From an uncultured Gammaproteobacteria bacterium (GTDB lineage Bacteria > Pseudomonadota > Gammaproteobacteria > DRJJ01): 64,000 nt of DNA. The notes beneath the pieces are model-generated. The model was not told the DNA's origin, did not search any database, and saw only the letters and a list, made by a program, of their open reading frames with translations. The stretch covers positions 1 through 64,000 of the forward strand of contig CAMYJU010000008.1 in the NCBI GenBank assembly GCA_947258795.1, written 5' to 3'. The position numbers and the translations under genes were made by a program. Positions 28,373-37,946 of this stretch are shown piece after piece (position 1 is the stretch's first letter; each line of letters begins with the position of its first letter).

Positions 28373-30439
28373 ATGAAAAATTCGACACTAGCATACCTGC
28401 TGACCGGTCTTACCGGTGTCCAGTCAGGTCTAATCTGCCTGAACACTTATGCCAGCACCGAACAGGAGCCATCGCCTGTGATCGTGACCGCTACCCGTCT
28501 TGACAATACCGGGGAACAGGCACGGGGTTTTGTCACCGTGATCACGCGTAAACAGATCGAATCAAACCCGGCGCAGACCCTGCCACAATTATTATCACAA
28601 CAGGCCGGTGTACTCAGTCGCAGCCTGTTTGGCAACAATGGCACCCGCGCAACCGTCGATATCCGCGGCTTTGGCGCTACTTCCGGACAAAACACACTTA
28701 TCCTGGTGAATGGCCGACGCCTGAACGATATCGACCTTGCCGCAATCGACTTCTCTTCGATACCATTGCAGAATATTGAACGCATTGAAATCATGCGTGG
28801 TGGCGGCAGCGTGCTTTACGGTGATGGCGCGGTAGGGGGTGCGATCAATATCATTACCCGTACCCCCGAAACACCGGGAGTCAGCGGCTATGCAGAACTG
28901 ACCGCCGGCTCCTTTTCCCACAAGGAAATCAATGCACACCTGGATACTGTTTCCGGTCCCTGGGCCATGCGCCTGGCCGTGCAGGGCATCGATTCCGATG
29001 GTTATCGCGACAACAATGATCTGCAACAGCGCAACCTGCAAGGTGATGTGCGTTACTCCAGCCAGGCACAGGAGTGGTATCTGAACTTCAGTGTCGATAA
29101 CCAGGAGCTGCGCCTGCCCGGCGAGCGCCGGGTCAACACCGGCACCGGCCTGGATGAACTCGGCAATGATCGCCGTGGCACCGGCACGCCAAATGATTTT
29201 GCCAACCAGGATGGTTACCAGATCACTGCCGGTACGCGCTTCGATCTCGGCAACAGCACGGACGCGATTATCGATATCGGCTATCGCAGCAAGGACCAGC
29301 AGGCGTTTTTTGATGATTATGATTTTGGTGGCCTGTTTTCAAGATATGTTGACACCACCCTGTCGACCTGGTCTGTCACCCCACGCTTCACACTGGATCA
29401 CAGCCTGTTCGATCGCAACGCAACCACGATCGCCGGTATCGACTATTACAATTCAAGCTACGACTCGGGTCGCAGTCAGAACGAGGCCAGCAGTTCCACA
29501 CCGGTCCACCGCGTAGACATGGAACAGCAATCCACCGCCGTGTATGTCGACACAAGCGGCAAACTGTCTTCAGACAGCGCCTACAACCTTGGCGCCAGAC
29601 TGCAATGGGTCAGTACCGAGGCACGTGATCGCTACGATCCCACCGCACCAGGCGGCGCATTCGACAGTCAGGCCCCGGACTTCGATCGTGCGGACCGGGT
29701 ACATATGCTGGAGGCGGGCCTGCGCTATCTGCTGCAAGCCGATACTGCGGTACACTTCAAGGCCACACGCAGCGCACGTGTTGCGACACTGGATGAGCTG
29801 TATGAATTCAACAGCAGTTTTTCACGCGTATTCTCGCCGTTAAACCCGCAAACGGCTACCGGCGTTGATCTCGGCGTCAACCATAAACGCGATGACTGGC
29901 GTATGACTGTGAATCTCTATTTTCAGGAGCTCAACAACGAGATTTATTTCAGTCCGGCCACCTTCACTAACATTAATCTGGACCCAACCAGTCGTAAAGG
30001 TTATGAGCTATCCGCTTACAGGAAAATCAGCCAGCTACTGTCTGTCAACGCCAACTATACTCGCATGATCTCGAAATTCCGTGAAGGGCCGTTTGCCGGC
30101 AAGCGGGTACCACTGGTACCCCTGGATACAGCAAGTCTGCAGGCCATATGGCAAGCCACGCCTGAAACCCAACTCAACGTGATCGCCAACTATAGCGGCA
30201 GCAAGTTTTTTGATAACGACCAGGCCAATAACTTCGGACTGAAGATACCGGGTTACAGCTGGATAGATCTGCAAATCAACCACGACATCGGCAACTGGAA
30301 ACTGAAGGCGGCGGTAAACAACCTGTTCGATCGCGAGGCTTACAACTATGGTGTAAGCAGTAACTTTACACCGGGGCGTTATAACGCCTACCCGTTACCG
30401 GAACGCTCCTACAGCCTGTCGCTGAGTGGAACATTCTGA
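28373..30439 (+). CDS. btuB: TonB-dependent vitamin B12 receptor BtuB
   Basis: Outer-membrane TonB-dependent transporter, 688 aa. It has a signal peptide (about residues 1-27), a TonB box VIVTATR near residue 37, the plug domain (about 55-165: VNGRRLNDIDLAAIDFSSIPLQNIERIEIMRGG and DGAVGGAINIITR) and a 22-strand barrel ending in the aromatic LSLSGTF. The cobalamin riboswitch directly ahead makes B12 or another corrinoid the substrate. The gene is somewhat longer than E. coli BtuB (about 614 aa). A BtuF-like binding protein lies 600 bases downstream on the other strand. No permease/ATPase (BtuCD) gene is in the window. Confidence 0.9.
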   Translation: MKNSTLAYLLTGLTGVQSGLICLNTYASTEQEPSPVIVTATRLDNTGEQARGFVTVITRKQIESNPAQTLPQLLSQQAGVLSRSLFGNNGTRATVDIRGFGATSGQNTLILVNGRRLNDIDLAAIDFSSIPLQNIERIEIMRGGGSVLYGDGAVGGAINIITRTPETPGVSGYAELTAGSFSHKEINAHLDTVSGPWAMRLAVQGIDSDGYRDNNDLQQRNLQGDVRYSSQAQEWYLNFSVDNQELRLPGERRVNTGTGLDELGNDRRGTGTPNDFANQDGYQITAGTRFDLGNSTDAIIDIGYRSKDQQAFFDDYDFGGLFSRYVDTTLSTWSVTPRFTLDHSLFDRNATTIAGIDYYNSSYDSGRSQNEASSSTPVHRVDMEQQSTAVYVDTSGKLSSDSAYNLGARLQWVSTEARDRYDPTAPGGAFDSQAPDFDRADRVHMLEAGLRYLLQADTAVHFKATRSARVATLDELYEFNSSFSRVFSPLNPQTATGVDLGVNHKRDDWRMTVNLYFQELNNEIYFSPATFTNINLDPTSRKGYELSAYRKISQLLSVNANYTRMISKFREGPFAGKRVPLVPLDTASLQAIWQATPETQLNVIANYSGSKFFDNDQANNFGLKIPGYSWIDLQINHDIGNWKLKAAVNNLFDREAYNYGVSSNFTPGRYNAYPLPERSYSLSLSGTF

Positions 30440-30449
30440 TCAAAGCAGA

Positions 30450-30485
30450 GAGCACCCTGTCAACGGAGAGGGTTGCTCCAGCTTT
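30450..30485 (+). terminator. Terminator-like hairpin after btuB
   Basis: GAGCACCCT (30450-30458) pairs with AGGGTTGCTC (30469-30478) with one internal bulge, followed within five bases by TTTT (30482-30485). It lies 10 bases after the btuB stop. Confidence 0.5.
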
Positions 30486-30497
30486 TCGTTGTACCGC

Positions 30498-31013
30498 TTA
30501 TCGCCTGCCCAGAGCCTCGAGCACGACCCGCCATTCTTCCAGTTTCTGTTCACGCGTCATCATCGCCATGGCCGGGCTGGTCGACACCAGTCGCTGGTAC
30601 TTGATTGTCCTGTCGACATCCTTCAGTGCCGGTAATACACGTTTCATGTATTCTTTCTCTGCACGGGCACCATTAAAAAAGACATGATGGATTCCGGGTG
30701 CCAGCCCGAACAGACTTTCAAAATCGTTTACCCGGATAGATTCATCCCTGATCGAGGAATCCAGACTGCCTTCGCGCTGACAGGCATGCAGTACATCCCA
30801 TAACGCGATCCGGTTTTGTACGAGCATGCCTGATCTGACCTGATAGTCCACAGCACTATCAAAACCCAGTATCTGGCCCAGAATAAACCAGAATGCATTA
30901 CGCCGGTTTGCATAGTACTGGTTCTGTGCCAGTGACTCCTCACCCGGCATACTGCCAAGTATCAGCACCCGGGCATGCGCATCGACGATTGGCGTAAATC
31001 CGTATTTCAGCAT
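30498..31013 (-). CDS. DNA-deoxyinosine glycosylase-like protein (UDG superfamily)
   Basis: A 171-aa member of the uracil-DNA glycosylase superfamily, of the hypoxanthine-DNA glycosylase (family 6) type. Seen: the active-site segment VLILGSMPGEESLAQNQYYANRRNAFWFILGQ (residues 17-48) with the characteristic YYANxRNAFW, the asparagine position HHVFFNGARAEK near 105, and the C-terminal LVSTSPAMAMM in place of the HPSP loop. Such enzymes remove deaminated bases. It is 15 bases downstream of the btuF-like gene and on the same strand, but functionally unrelated. Confidence 0.85.
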   Translation of the reverse strand: MLKYGFTPIVDAHARVLILGSMPGEESLAQNQYYANRRNAFWFILGQILGFDSAVDYQVRSGMLVQNRIALWDVLHACQREGSLDSSIRDESIRVNDFESLFGLAPGIHHVFFNGARAEKEYMKRVLPALKDVDRTIKYQRLVSTSPAMAMMTREQKLEEWRVVLEALGRR

Positions 31014-31028
31014 ATGACCTGGTGACGA

Positions 31029-31937
31029 TTACAGGCGAGCGGATTTTTTTCTGGCCTTGTCCAGCAAGCCGCATAACCGGGTTGTTCCCTGCAACAGGCG
31101 CAGGGTCTGACGCTGGATAATATCGGCGGGCAAAGTGTACACATGACCCTGTTTTACAGCTCGAATATTCTTCCACTTGCGCCAGTTGTCCAGCCACTCG
31201 GGACGCTTTTCAATTTCACTGCTGGCCACGATTACTTCCGGGTTCGCCTTGATCACCGCCTCTCTGCTGACCTGTGGCGCCAGTACTTTCTGTTCAGAAA
31301 AAACGTTGTGGCCACCACACAACTGTATCACATCACTGATCATATGCTCGCCGTTGATAGTAATCAGCGGCCTGTCCCAGACCTGGTAAAAAACACTCAC
31401 CTTGCGTTTTTTCCGGTAGTGCTGTTTGATACCATGAATGGTCTGGCGATACAGTTGCGCGACATCCTGTGCAGATCGGGATGTACCAGCCAGTATACCC
31501 AACCGTTCGATCAGGCTGGGTACATCATCGAGCTCGACCGGCTCAGACACGAATACCACCAATCCGAGCTTCCTGAGATGCTCTATCAGAAACGGGCCGT
31601 TGCCACTGCCCCATGCCAGCACCAGGTCCGGTTTCATACTCACTATGCGCTCCACATCAATGGTCTTGTAGCCACCAATACGCGGCAGCTTTCTGGCCTT
31701 GCGTGGATAATCGCTGAACTCGACGGTCGCAACCAGTGCCTTGCCCGCACCTGCAGAGTACACATTCTCAGCGAGATGCGGTGACAGACTGATGATACGC
31801 CTGGCAGGCTCAGGCAGGCTTACCAGTGTACCCTCGTCATCACGCACCTCTATGGCCTGTAACAGTTCCTGAGCCTGAGCAGGAGCGAACATCGGCCAGG
31901 CAAGTAACAGAACGACAAGACCGATGTATCTCTTCAT
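31029..31937 (-). CDS. btuF: Cobalamin ABC transporter substrate-binding protein (BtuF-like)
   Basis: Class III periplasmic binding protein, 302 aa from ATG 31937; a longer frame lacks a signal sequence at its start. Seen: signal peptide (residues 1-22), then LPEPARRIISLSPHLAENVYSAGAGKALVATVEFSDYPRKARKLPRIGGYKTIDVERIVSMKPDLVLAWGSGN, the typical N-lobe of BtuF/FepB proteins, and a C-lobe with VFYQVWDRPLITINGEHMISDVIQLCGG. It would pass B12 to a BtuCD transporter. Proximity to the riboswitch-controlled btuB supports the assignment. The permease and ATPase genes are not here. Confidence 0.82.
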   Translation of the reverse strand: MKRYIGLVVLLLAWPMFAPAQAQELLQAIEVRDDEGTLVSLPEPARRIISLSPHLAENVYSAGAGKALVATVEFSDYPRKARKLPRIGGYKTIDVERIVSMKPDLVLAWGSGNGPFLIEHLRKLGLVVFVSEPVELDDVPSLIERLGILAGTSRSAQDVAQLYRQTIHGIKQHYRKKRKVSVFYQVWDRPLITINGEHMISDVIQLCGGHNVFSEQKVLAPQVSREAVIKANPEVIVASSEIEKRPEWLDNWRKWKNIRAVKQGHVYTLPADIIQRQTLRLLQGTTRLCGLLDKARKKSARL

Positions 31938-32007
31938 GCGCAGTAATGCCTGATTAAACCCAGGTGCTAACTGTACAGCAATATGGTCATCGGTGGTAAA
32001 ATACAAC

Positions 32008-32448
32008 ATGGATCAAGCACAGCCCAAACCCTACTGGGAAACCAAATCCCTGACCGAGATGAGCACCGAGGAGTGGGAGGCACTCTGTGATGGCTGTGGG
32101 CGCTGCTGTCTGAACAAACTGCAGGATGAAGACAACGGTAAAATATACCTGACCTCGGCCGCCTGCTATCTACTCGATATCGATAGCTGCCGTTGCAGTG
32201 ACTACCAGAACCGCAAGCAGCGCATGAGTGAATGCATCAGCCTGTCGCCGGACAATACCGGGTGGCTGGAATGGCTGCCGGACACCTGTGGCTATCGGCT
32301 GCGGGCGCGCGGCCTGCCGCTACCGGACTGGCATCCACTGGTTAGTGGCGACCCGGATAGCGTTCACCAGGCCGGTATTTCGGTCCGCCACCTGGCCATC
32401 TCCGAACTGGATGTCGACGACCTGAGGGACTACGTGCTGGAAGACTAG
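32008..32448 (+). CDS. ycgN: YcgN-family cysteine cluster protein
   Basis: A 146-aa protein of the UPF0260/YcgN family with the cysteine-rich motif CDGCGRCCLNKL (residues 28-39) followed by CYLLDIDSCRCSDYQNRKQRMSEC, typical of the CxxCxxCC metal-cluster fold (PF03692). Function is unknown; a zinc or iron-sulfur role is suspected. ATG 32008 is preferred to GTG 31993, since the extra residues are not conserved in the family. It is divergent from btuF and overlaps the convergent YihY gene by four bases. Confidence 0.92.
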   Translation: MDQAQPKPYWETKSLTEMSTEEWEALCDGCGRCCLNKLQDEDNGKIYLTSAACYLLDIDSCRCSDYQNRKQRMSECISLSPDNTGWLEWLPDTCGYRLRARGLPLPDWHPLVSGDPDSVHQAGISVRHLAISELDVDDLRDYVLED

Positions 32449-33728
32449 TCCCTGCTGTCGAGCTGTTTACCGGCCACAGTCAGTACCGGCCCGTCACCTG
32501 AAACGTCCAGTTCGGTATATAGCTGTTTCAACGGTACATCCATCATATCTTCCAGTTCGCCTTCGACCCGATCCAGGATATCGAACAATCTGTCATCCCA
32601 TGGGGTCTGGTCGGCCCAGCGATGTTCCTTGCCAGGCAGGGTGATCGCCATGCTTTCATATAAAGCATGCAGGGTCAGCTCGGACAGGTCGCGCGCCAAC
32701 AACCAGTTGCCGTCATGCGTCTGCACGATTAAATGACGTTCGGACAAGCGATCGAGCACACCCTCCAGCACTTCTTCGGAAATATGTGACATCTCAGCCA
32801 GCATAGCCTCTGACGACATCGCATTTCCCCGCAGCTGCTCCCGCCACAACTGCCCCATAACCCTGAAGGCCACCATAAAGGCATGACCTCGCTCCGACAG
32901 ACAGGGAGCCTTGTCCCGGTAGACCGCCAGACTTCTTGTCACCTCAGCACCAATCAACACCATGACCCAGGATGCATAGACCCACATTAGGAAGATCGGG
33001 ATGGTCGCCATTGCGCCATACAGGGTCGTATAGGTCGGGAAATGCGTGACATAATAGGCAAAGCCTTTCTTCGCCAGTTCAAACAGTAGCGCAGCGACAA
33101 TCGCGCCGGTTAATGCGTGACGATAGCGGATCGAACGATTTGGAACCACCAGATAGAGCAGCGAAAAGGCACCGGCCTCAAGCAGAAACGGCAGGATACT
33201 CAGCAACTTCTGCTGCAAGTCCAGCCCGGTCGCTGCATCACCCAGCACCAGCAGCGAAGTGAGATACGATGAAACGACCAGTCCGATGCCAACCATCAGC
33301 GGACCCAGCGTCAGTACCGCCCAGTAAACCAGAAAGCCGGTCAGTGGCTTGCGCCGTCTGCGCACATTCCAGATTGCATTCAGGGCCCGGTCTATGCGTG
33401 ACATCAACATCAGCGCCGTTACCACCAGGAAGCCGATACCAATGCCGGTCAGACGGTTAACATTACTGGTAAACTGCTGCAGGTAGGTCTGGATCGATTC
33501 ACCAGCAGCCGGGACAAAATTCTGGATCACATAATCCTGTATCTCGACCTGTACCTTGTCGAACACCGGGAAGGCCGAAAGTACCGACAGGCCAACGGCT
33601 AGCAAAGGCACCAGTGACAACAATGTGGTGAAGGTCAGGCTGGCCGAGTTATCGATCAGCTGATCATGTCTGGCACGCTCCAGGACGAAGCGCAGAAAGC
33701 GGAGTAATTTTTGCAGTTTATCTTGCAT
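32445..33728 (-). CDS. YihY/UPF0761 family inner membrane protein
   Basis: Integral membrane protein of 427 aa, family formerly called RNase BN. Seen: N-terminal amphipathic segment then FTTLLSLVPLLAVGLSVLSAFPVF, helices at about 37-58, 97-115, 135-160, 180-205, 215-240 and 245-275 (six in all), then a long cytoplasmic C-terminus resembling winged-helix-like YihY C-tails. It was once named as tRNA-processing nuclease, but that activity belongs to another protein, so function is unknown. A terminator of the neighbouring LysM gene lies just ahead of its start. Confidence 0.9.
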   Translation of the reverse strand: MQDKLQKLLRFLRFVLERARHDQLIDNSASLTFTTLLSLVPLLAVGLSVLSAFPVFDKVQVEIQDYVIQNFVPAAGESIQTYLQQFTSNVNRLTGIGIGFLVVTALMLMSRIDRALNAIWNVRRRRKPLTGFLVYWAVLTLGPLMVGIGLVVSSYLTSLLVLGDAATGLDLQQKLLSILPFLLEAGAFSLLYLVVPNRSIRYRHALTGAIVAALLFELAKKGFAYYVTHFPTYTTLYGAMATIPIFLMWVYASWVMVLIGAEVTRSLAVYRDKAPCLSERGHAFMVAFRVMGQLWREQLRGNAMSSEAMLAEMSHISEEVLEGVLDRLSERHLIVQTHDGNWLLARDLSELTLHALYESMAITLPGKEHRWADQTPWDDRLFDILDRVEGELEDMMDVPLKQLYTELDVSGDGPVLTVAGKQLDSRD

Positions 33729-33737
33729 AAATGCAAA

Positions 33738-33755
33738 GAGCCCCTTTCGGGGCTC
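33738..33755 (-). terminator. Terminator of the LysM lipoprotein gene
   Basis: A perfect 7-bp stem GAGCCCC/GGGGCTC with a short loop, with TTTGCATTT following on the minus strand, 31 bases after the LysM gene stop. Confidence 0.75.
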
Positions 33756-33785
33756 TCCGTAGTCTATATCTGCCTGACTATGTGT

Positions 33786-34406
33786 TTACTGGGCAAGATA
33801 GGCCTGGTCAGTAGCTTCAACTGCACCCAGGGACCAGGCGCCACGTGTCTTGGCATGGTTTACTGCCGCTGACACTGCATCTGCAGAAGGCGAGGTATCC
33901 ACATCCAGCTCCTGCCCCGGATAAATCAGGTCGGCATCCTTGATCTTGTCACTGTTAGACTTGTAGATCAGTGGCCACTGGTACGGGTCGCCGTAAACAG
34001 AGTCCTTGCTGGAAATACCCCACAGATGATCGCCACGTTCAACCGTGTAGGACATCGAAGTACTGGCAGGGGCCGATATGGATCGGTCAATACCCTGTTC
34101 ATAGTTGTACTGACGCAAAGCCGCTTCTCCCTCGAAACGTGCCTTGTTGGCGAGCTTCAGTGCAGTTTTCTCATCGCCTTTCTTCAGTGCCTCTTCGGCC
34201 TTCTTGATCAGCTTGCCGGTATCACGCCATGCAAAGCCAACAGCCTCGGCCTTTTTAAGCGCCTCTTTAGCAGCCTTGATAGCAAGTTCAGCAGCAGATG
34301 GCTGATCTGATGGGGCCGGTTTTTGCTGCTGTTGTGTACAACCGATCGTGACACCCAGTGCCAGTACTGCAATCATGGCTGACTTGAGAATAGAAGAAAA
34401 ATTCAT
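33786..34406 (-). CDS. Lipoprotein with SoxK-like helical domain and LysM domain
   Basis: A 206-aa exported lipoprotein. Seen: signal peptide with lipobox LGVTIGC (cysteine 23), a helical domain at about residues 40-110 with VGFAWRDTGKLIKKAEEALKKGD and QYNYEQGIDRS, then a LysM domain at about 118-170 (YTVERGDHLWGISSKDSVYGDPYQWPLIYKSN, ending LIYPGQELD). The helical part resembles the SoxXA-binding (SoxK/SAXB) family, whose hallmark is a WRDTGKxIKKAE segment. LysM suggests peptidoglycan binding. The neighbour at 34466 carries the same helical domain, evidently a duplicate. What it does in this cell is unknown. Confidence 0.8.
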   Translation of the reverse strand: MNFSSILKSAMIAVLALGVTIGCTQQQQKPAPSDQPSAAELAIKAAKEALKKAEAVGFAWRDTGKLIKKAEEALKKGDEKTALKLANKARFEGEAALRQYNYEQGIDRSISAPASTSMSYTVERGDHLWGISSKDSVYGDPYQWPLIYKSNSDKIKDADLIYPGQELDVDTSPSADAVSAAVNHAKTRGAWSLGAVEATDQAYLAQ

Positions 34407-34465
34407 GGATTCAGGACTCCGTAATTATTGTTGATTCCGCAATATGCACCTTGGCTAGACCATCA

Positions 34466-34822
34466 CTATTTGACCGTCCGGTCTATGCCTTTTTCTAGTT
34501 CGTATTGTTTATATGCCAATTCTGCCTCAGATTTGGCCTTGCTGGCAAGTTTCATGGCACCTTTACTATCACCTTTTTTGGCTGCTGCTTCGGCTTTTTT
34601 GATCAGTTTGCCGGTATCCCGCCATGCGAAACCGACTGACTGGACCTTCTTGTTTGCAGTCTTGGCAGCTGCAATGGCATTTTGAGCCTCAGTTGCTTCT
34701 GCAGCCACCTCAGCAGCGACATCCACTGCTTCGTCTTTTTTCGAGGTATCAGCGCAACCTACCGTCAATACCAGTACCATTCCCGCTGTCGCGATAAATT
34801 TGATGATTGATAGTCTTTTCAT
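34466..34822 (-). CDS. Small lipoprotein with SoxK-like helical domain
   Basis: A 118-aa lipoprotein; the start MKRLSIIKF (34822) is preferred to one three codons earlier. The lipobox is LTVGC, with cysteine at residue 23. The mature part is alanine/lysine-rich and helical, with VGFAWRDTGKLIKKAEAAAKKGD and QYELEKGIDRT near the C-terminus. The segment from the AWRDTGK motif to GIDR is clearly homologous to that of the LysM protein at 33786, so the two arose by duplication. The family match is to SoxXA-binding proteins, so sulfur-compound oxidation is possible but unproved; sox genes are not in the window. Confidence 0.75.
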   Translation of the reverse strand: MKRLSIIKFIATAGMVLVLTVGCADTSKKDEAVDVAAEVAAEATEAQNAIAAAKTANKKVQSVGFAWRDTGKLIKKAEAAAKKGDSKGAMKLASKAKSEAELAYKQYELEKGIDRTVK

Positions 34823-34940
34823 GCGTTCCACCCCGCCACCAATATTATTGATTCTAGGACATTTCTGTACTTATTCAATTCAAGCTAACACCCGATCTGA
34901 CAATGTGTCAAGTTTACGGCGTGATCTGACGCATGGTTTT

Positions 34941-35228
34941 TTATTTTGGCTGTTGATGACTGGTCTTTTCGATCGCTTCAAGGGCCGCTTTTTTCGCAGA
35001 AACAGCTGCCTTGCGGGCCTGTTCATAGCGGCCTTCATCAAGCTCTTTGACCGCCTGGTCCAGTAGCGTCTCTGCCTGTTGATACAGATCCATGGCCATT
35101 TGCTCAGCGCCTGCGTCATGCGCTGCGCGCACCGCCTGGCGGGCATCGCTCATTTCCTGCACCGGTGCAACACCACATGCGGATAGCCCGAAAAGCACCA
35201 GCAAGGCCACTAACTGTACTTTTTTCAT
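34941..35228 (-). CDS. Small helical lipoprotein (DUF4398-like)
   Basis: A 95-aa lipoprotein with start at MKKVQLVALL (35228), a signal peptide and lipobox GLSAC (cysteine 18). The mature part is one or two amphipathic helices rich in alanine, glutamate and lysine, with EMSDARQAVRAAHDAGAEQ and EARKAAVSAKKAALEAIEK, matching DUF4398 lipoproteins. No known activity. It is the first of three small-lipoprotein genes transcribed in the same direction. Gap to the next is 118 bases, so separate promoters are possible. Confidence 0.75.
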   Translation of the reverse strand: MKKVQLVALLVLFGLSACGVAPVQEMSDARQAVRAAHDAGAEQMAMDLYQQAETLLDQAVKELDEGRYEQARKAAVSAKKAALEAIEKTSHQQPK

Positions 35229-35331
35229 ATCGCGATTATCGTGACTGGTTGCCAATATTGGCAAAAAAAGGTTAAAGGCCAACTATACACAGGGTATAGT
35301 ACCGGTCAAGTTTCGCTTGAGAGATAAGTCT

Positions 35332-36302
<971 letters not shown>

Positions 36303-36323
36303 ACACAGGATATCAATGCAGCC

Positions 36324-36674
36324 ATGTTACGTTTAACACGCATCGGCACACTGGTCGGCTATTTCGGCTTGTGGTTGTTGATACCTGTCTGGTATATCTG
36401 GCTGACTGAATCGCATCTGCCATTGGGACTGATACTTGGTTTTCTGCTGCTGCCCCTGCTGTTCCCGCTGAGAGGATTATTGCGCAACAATACCTATACC
36501 TATGCGTGGAGCACCTTCCTGTCCCTGCTGTATTTTGCCCACGGTGTATCCGAGGCCTGGACCATACCACAGGACAGGCTGTATGCAGGACTGGAAATCT
36601 TTCTGAGCCTGCTATGGTTTATCAGCGCAATGTATTATGTAAGGCTGGCAGCCAGGCACCGCGCCGGTGACTAA
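36324..36674 (+). CDS. DUF2069 membrane protein
   Basis: A 116-aa membrane protein with four predicted helices (about residues 9-28, 35-53, 62-80, 88-108). Family motif MLRLTRIGTLVGYFGLWLLIPVWYIWLT. No known function; usually found beside wrbA and hda in gammaproteobacteria, as here. Confidence 0.88.
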   Translation: MLRLTRIGTLVGYFGLWLLIPVWYIWLTESHLPLGLILGFLLLPLLFPLRGLLRNNTYTYAWSTFLSLLYFAHGVSEAWTIPQDRLYAGLEIFLSLLWFISAMYYVRLAARHRAGD

Positions 36675-36695
36675 CGACTTCTGGTATACAAACAG

Positions 36696-37394
36696 TTATG
36701 ACTCTGCCGATCCCAGTACCTGTTTGACAAACGGCACGGTCAGGCGCCGGCTGGCCGCCAGCGATGCCTGGTCCAAACTTTCGAACAAGGCCATCAGACT
36801 GACCATGTCACGCGGATAACGCCTGATCAGGTACGACGCTGTTTCATCAGGCAGATCCAGTCCCTGCCCGACCGCACGGTTTCGCAATACCGCCAGCTTG
36901 TCTGGCTCGCTCAATTCCTGCACGGTGTAGACCTCTCCCCAGCCCAGGCGTGAAACCAGGTCCGGCAACTCAATGCCGGTTTCTGCCGGTGACTGGCGCG
37001 CCGCAAACAGCATACGCCTGCCCTGTTCCCTGGCCCGGTTATACAGATTAAACAACGCCTCCTGCCACTGTGCATGACCGGCGACACAACCCAGGTCATC
37101 GATACACAGCAGCTGCATCATTTCCAGCCCGGTCAGCACATCGACAGGATGGTCACGAAACTCCTTCAATGGCAGATAGGCGACAGTCTGGCCCTGTTCA
37201 GAGACCAGTTGACAGGCAGCCTGCAACAAATGGGATTTACCGCTGCCAGACACCCCCCATAAATAAAGCTGCTGCAATTGTCCTGAGCACAGGCGTTGTA
37301 TCGCATCGATGACAACAGCGTTGTCACCCGGCTTGAAACTTTCCAGGTTGATGCGCTCCGGTATGACCAGGCCTAATGGAAGCTGTGACAACAT
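36696..37394 (-). CDS. hda: DnaA regulatory inactivator Hda
   Basis: A 232-aa AAA+ protein related to DnaA domain III. Bound to the sliding clamp, it stimulates ATP hydrolysis by DnaA after initiation so that replication starts once per cycle. Seen: an N-terminal clamp-binding motif MLSQLPLGLV (QLPLG type), Walker A WGVSGSGKSHLLQA near residue 47-60, the Walker B-like LLCIDDLGCVAG near 95-107, and ARQSPAETGIELPDLVSRLGWGEVY, with the arginine-finger region after it. ATG 37394 is chosen; the codon before is TTG. It lies four bases after the CDP-alcohol transferase gene. Confidence 0.95.
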   Translation of the reverse strand: MLSQLPLGLVIPERINLESFKPGDNAVVIDAIQRLCSGQLQQLYLWGVSGSGKSHLLQAACQLVSEQGQTVAYLPLKEFRDHPVDVLTGLEMMQLLCIDDLGCVAGHAQWQEALFNLYNRAREQGRRMLFAARQSPAETGIELPDLVSRLGWGEVYTVQELSEPDKLAVLRNRAVGQGLDLPDETASYLIRRYPRDMVSLMALFESLDQASLAASRRLTVPFVKQVLGSAES

Positions 37395-37400
37395 CAAACG

Positions 37401-37946
37401 CTAAGTCCTGTTACGGGCACGCCGTCCCCATACCCATACGTAGTACATGCCACTGAGTATGGTGGTTGCCAGGACCATCCAGACCATGAACTCAATCAAT
37501 GATGGCGGTAAACCGAGTACGCCTTCCGAGAACATCACCAGCAGCACCAGCGTAATCTGTGCAAGCGTGTTCAGCTTGCTGATCAGGCTGGGCTCGGCAC
37601 TCACTTTCTCGATATGCGTGTAGTAGACGATACCGCCGGTGACGATCACCATGTCGCGAATAATCACACAGGCCATCAGCCAGATTGGTAAAAGACCGAT
37701 GGATGCAAGCACCAGGTAACAGGTAACCAGCAGCATCTTGTCGGCTATCGGGTCCAGCCAGCCACCCAGTTCACTTTCCCAGCCATAGGTCTTGGCCAGG
37801 TAACCATCCAGAGCGTCGGAAGCGCCGGCGATCGCAAACAGCAGCAAGGCCAGATCGAAACGCCGGTTCAGCATCAGCACCAGTATTGGAATAATCAGCA
37901 CGATGCGGAACATCGAAATCAGATTGGGAATGTCCCGGCGTGTCAC
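37401..37946 (-). CDS. CDP-alcohol phosphatidyltransferase family protein
   Basis: Inner-membrane enzyme of 181 aa. The family transfers a phosphatidyl group from CDP-diacylglycerol to an alcohol such as glycerol 3-phosphate. The active-site motif is seen in GASDALDGYLAKTYGW with LDPIADK 12 residues later, matching D-x2-D-G-x2-A-R-x8-G-x3-D-x3-D except that AR is here AK. Five to six helices are predicted. GTG start overlaps the DUF2066 stop (GTGA). Such a second copy beside hda and purM occurs widely in gammaproteobacteria; it may not be the main PgsA. Confidence 0.88.
   Translation of the reverse strand: MTRRDIPNLISMFRIVLIIPILVLMLNRRFDLALLLFAIAGASDALDGYLAKTYGWESELGGWLDPIADKMLLVTCYLVLASIGLLPIWLMACVIIRDMVIVTGGIVYYTHIEKVSAEPSLISKLNTLAQITLVLLVMFSEGVLGLPPSLIEFMVWMVLATTILSGMYYVWVWGRRARNRT

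Noticed and set aside
32445-33728. RNase BN assignment
   Set aside because: The YihY family was once given this name; the nuclease activity belongs to another protein, and the sequence here is a membrane protein of unknown role.
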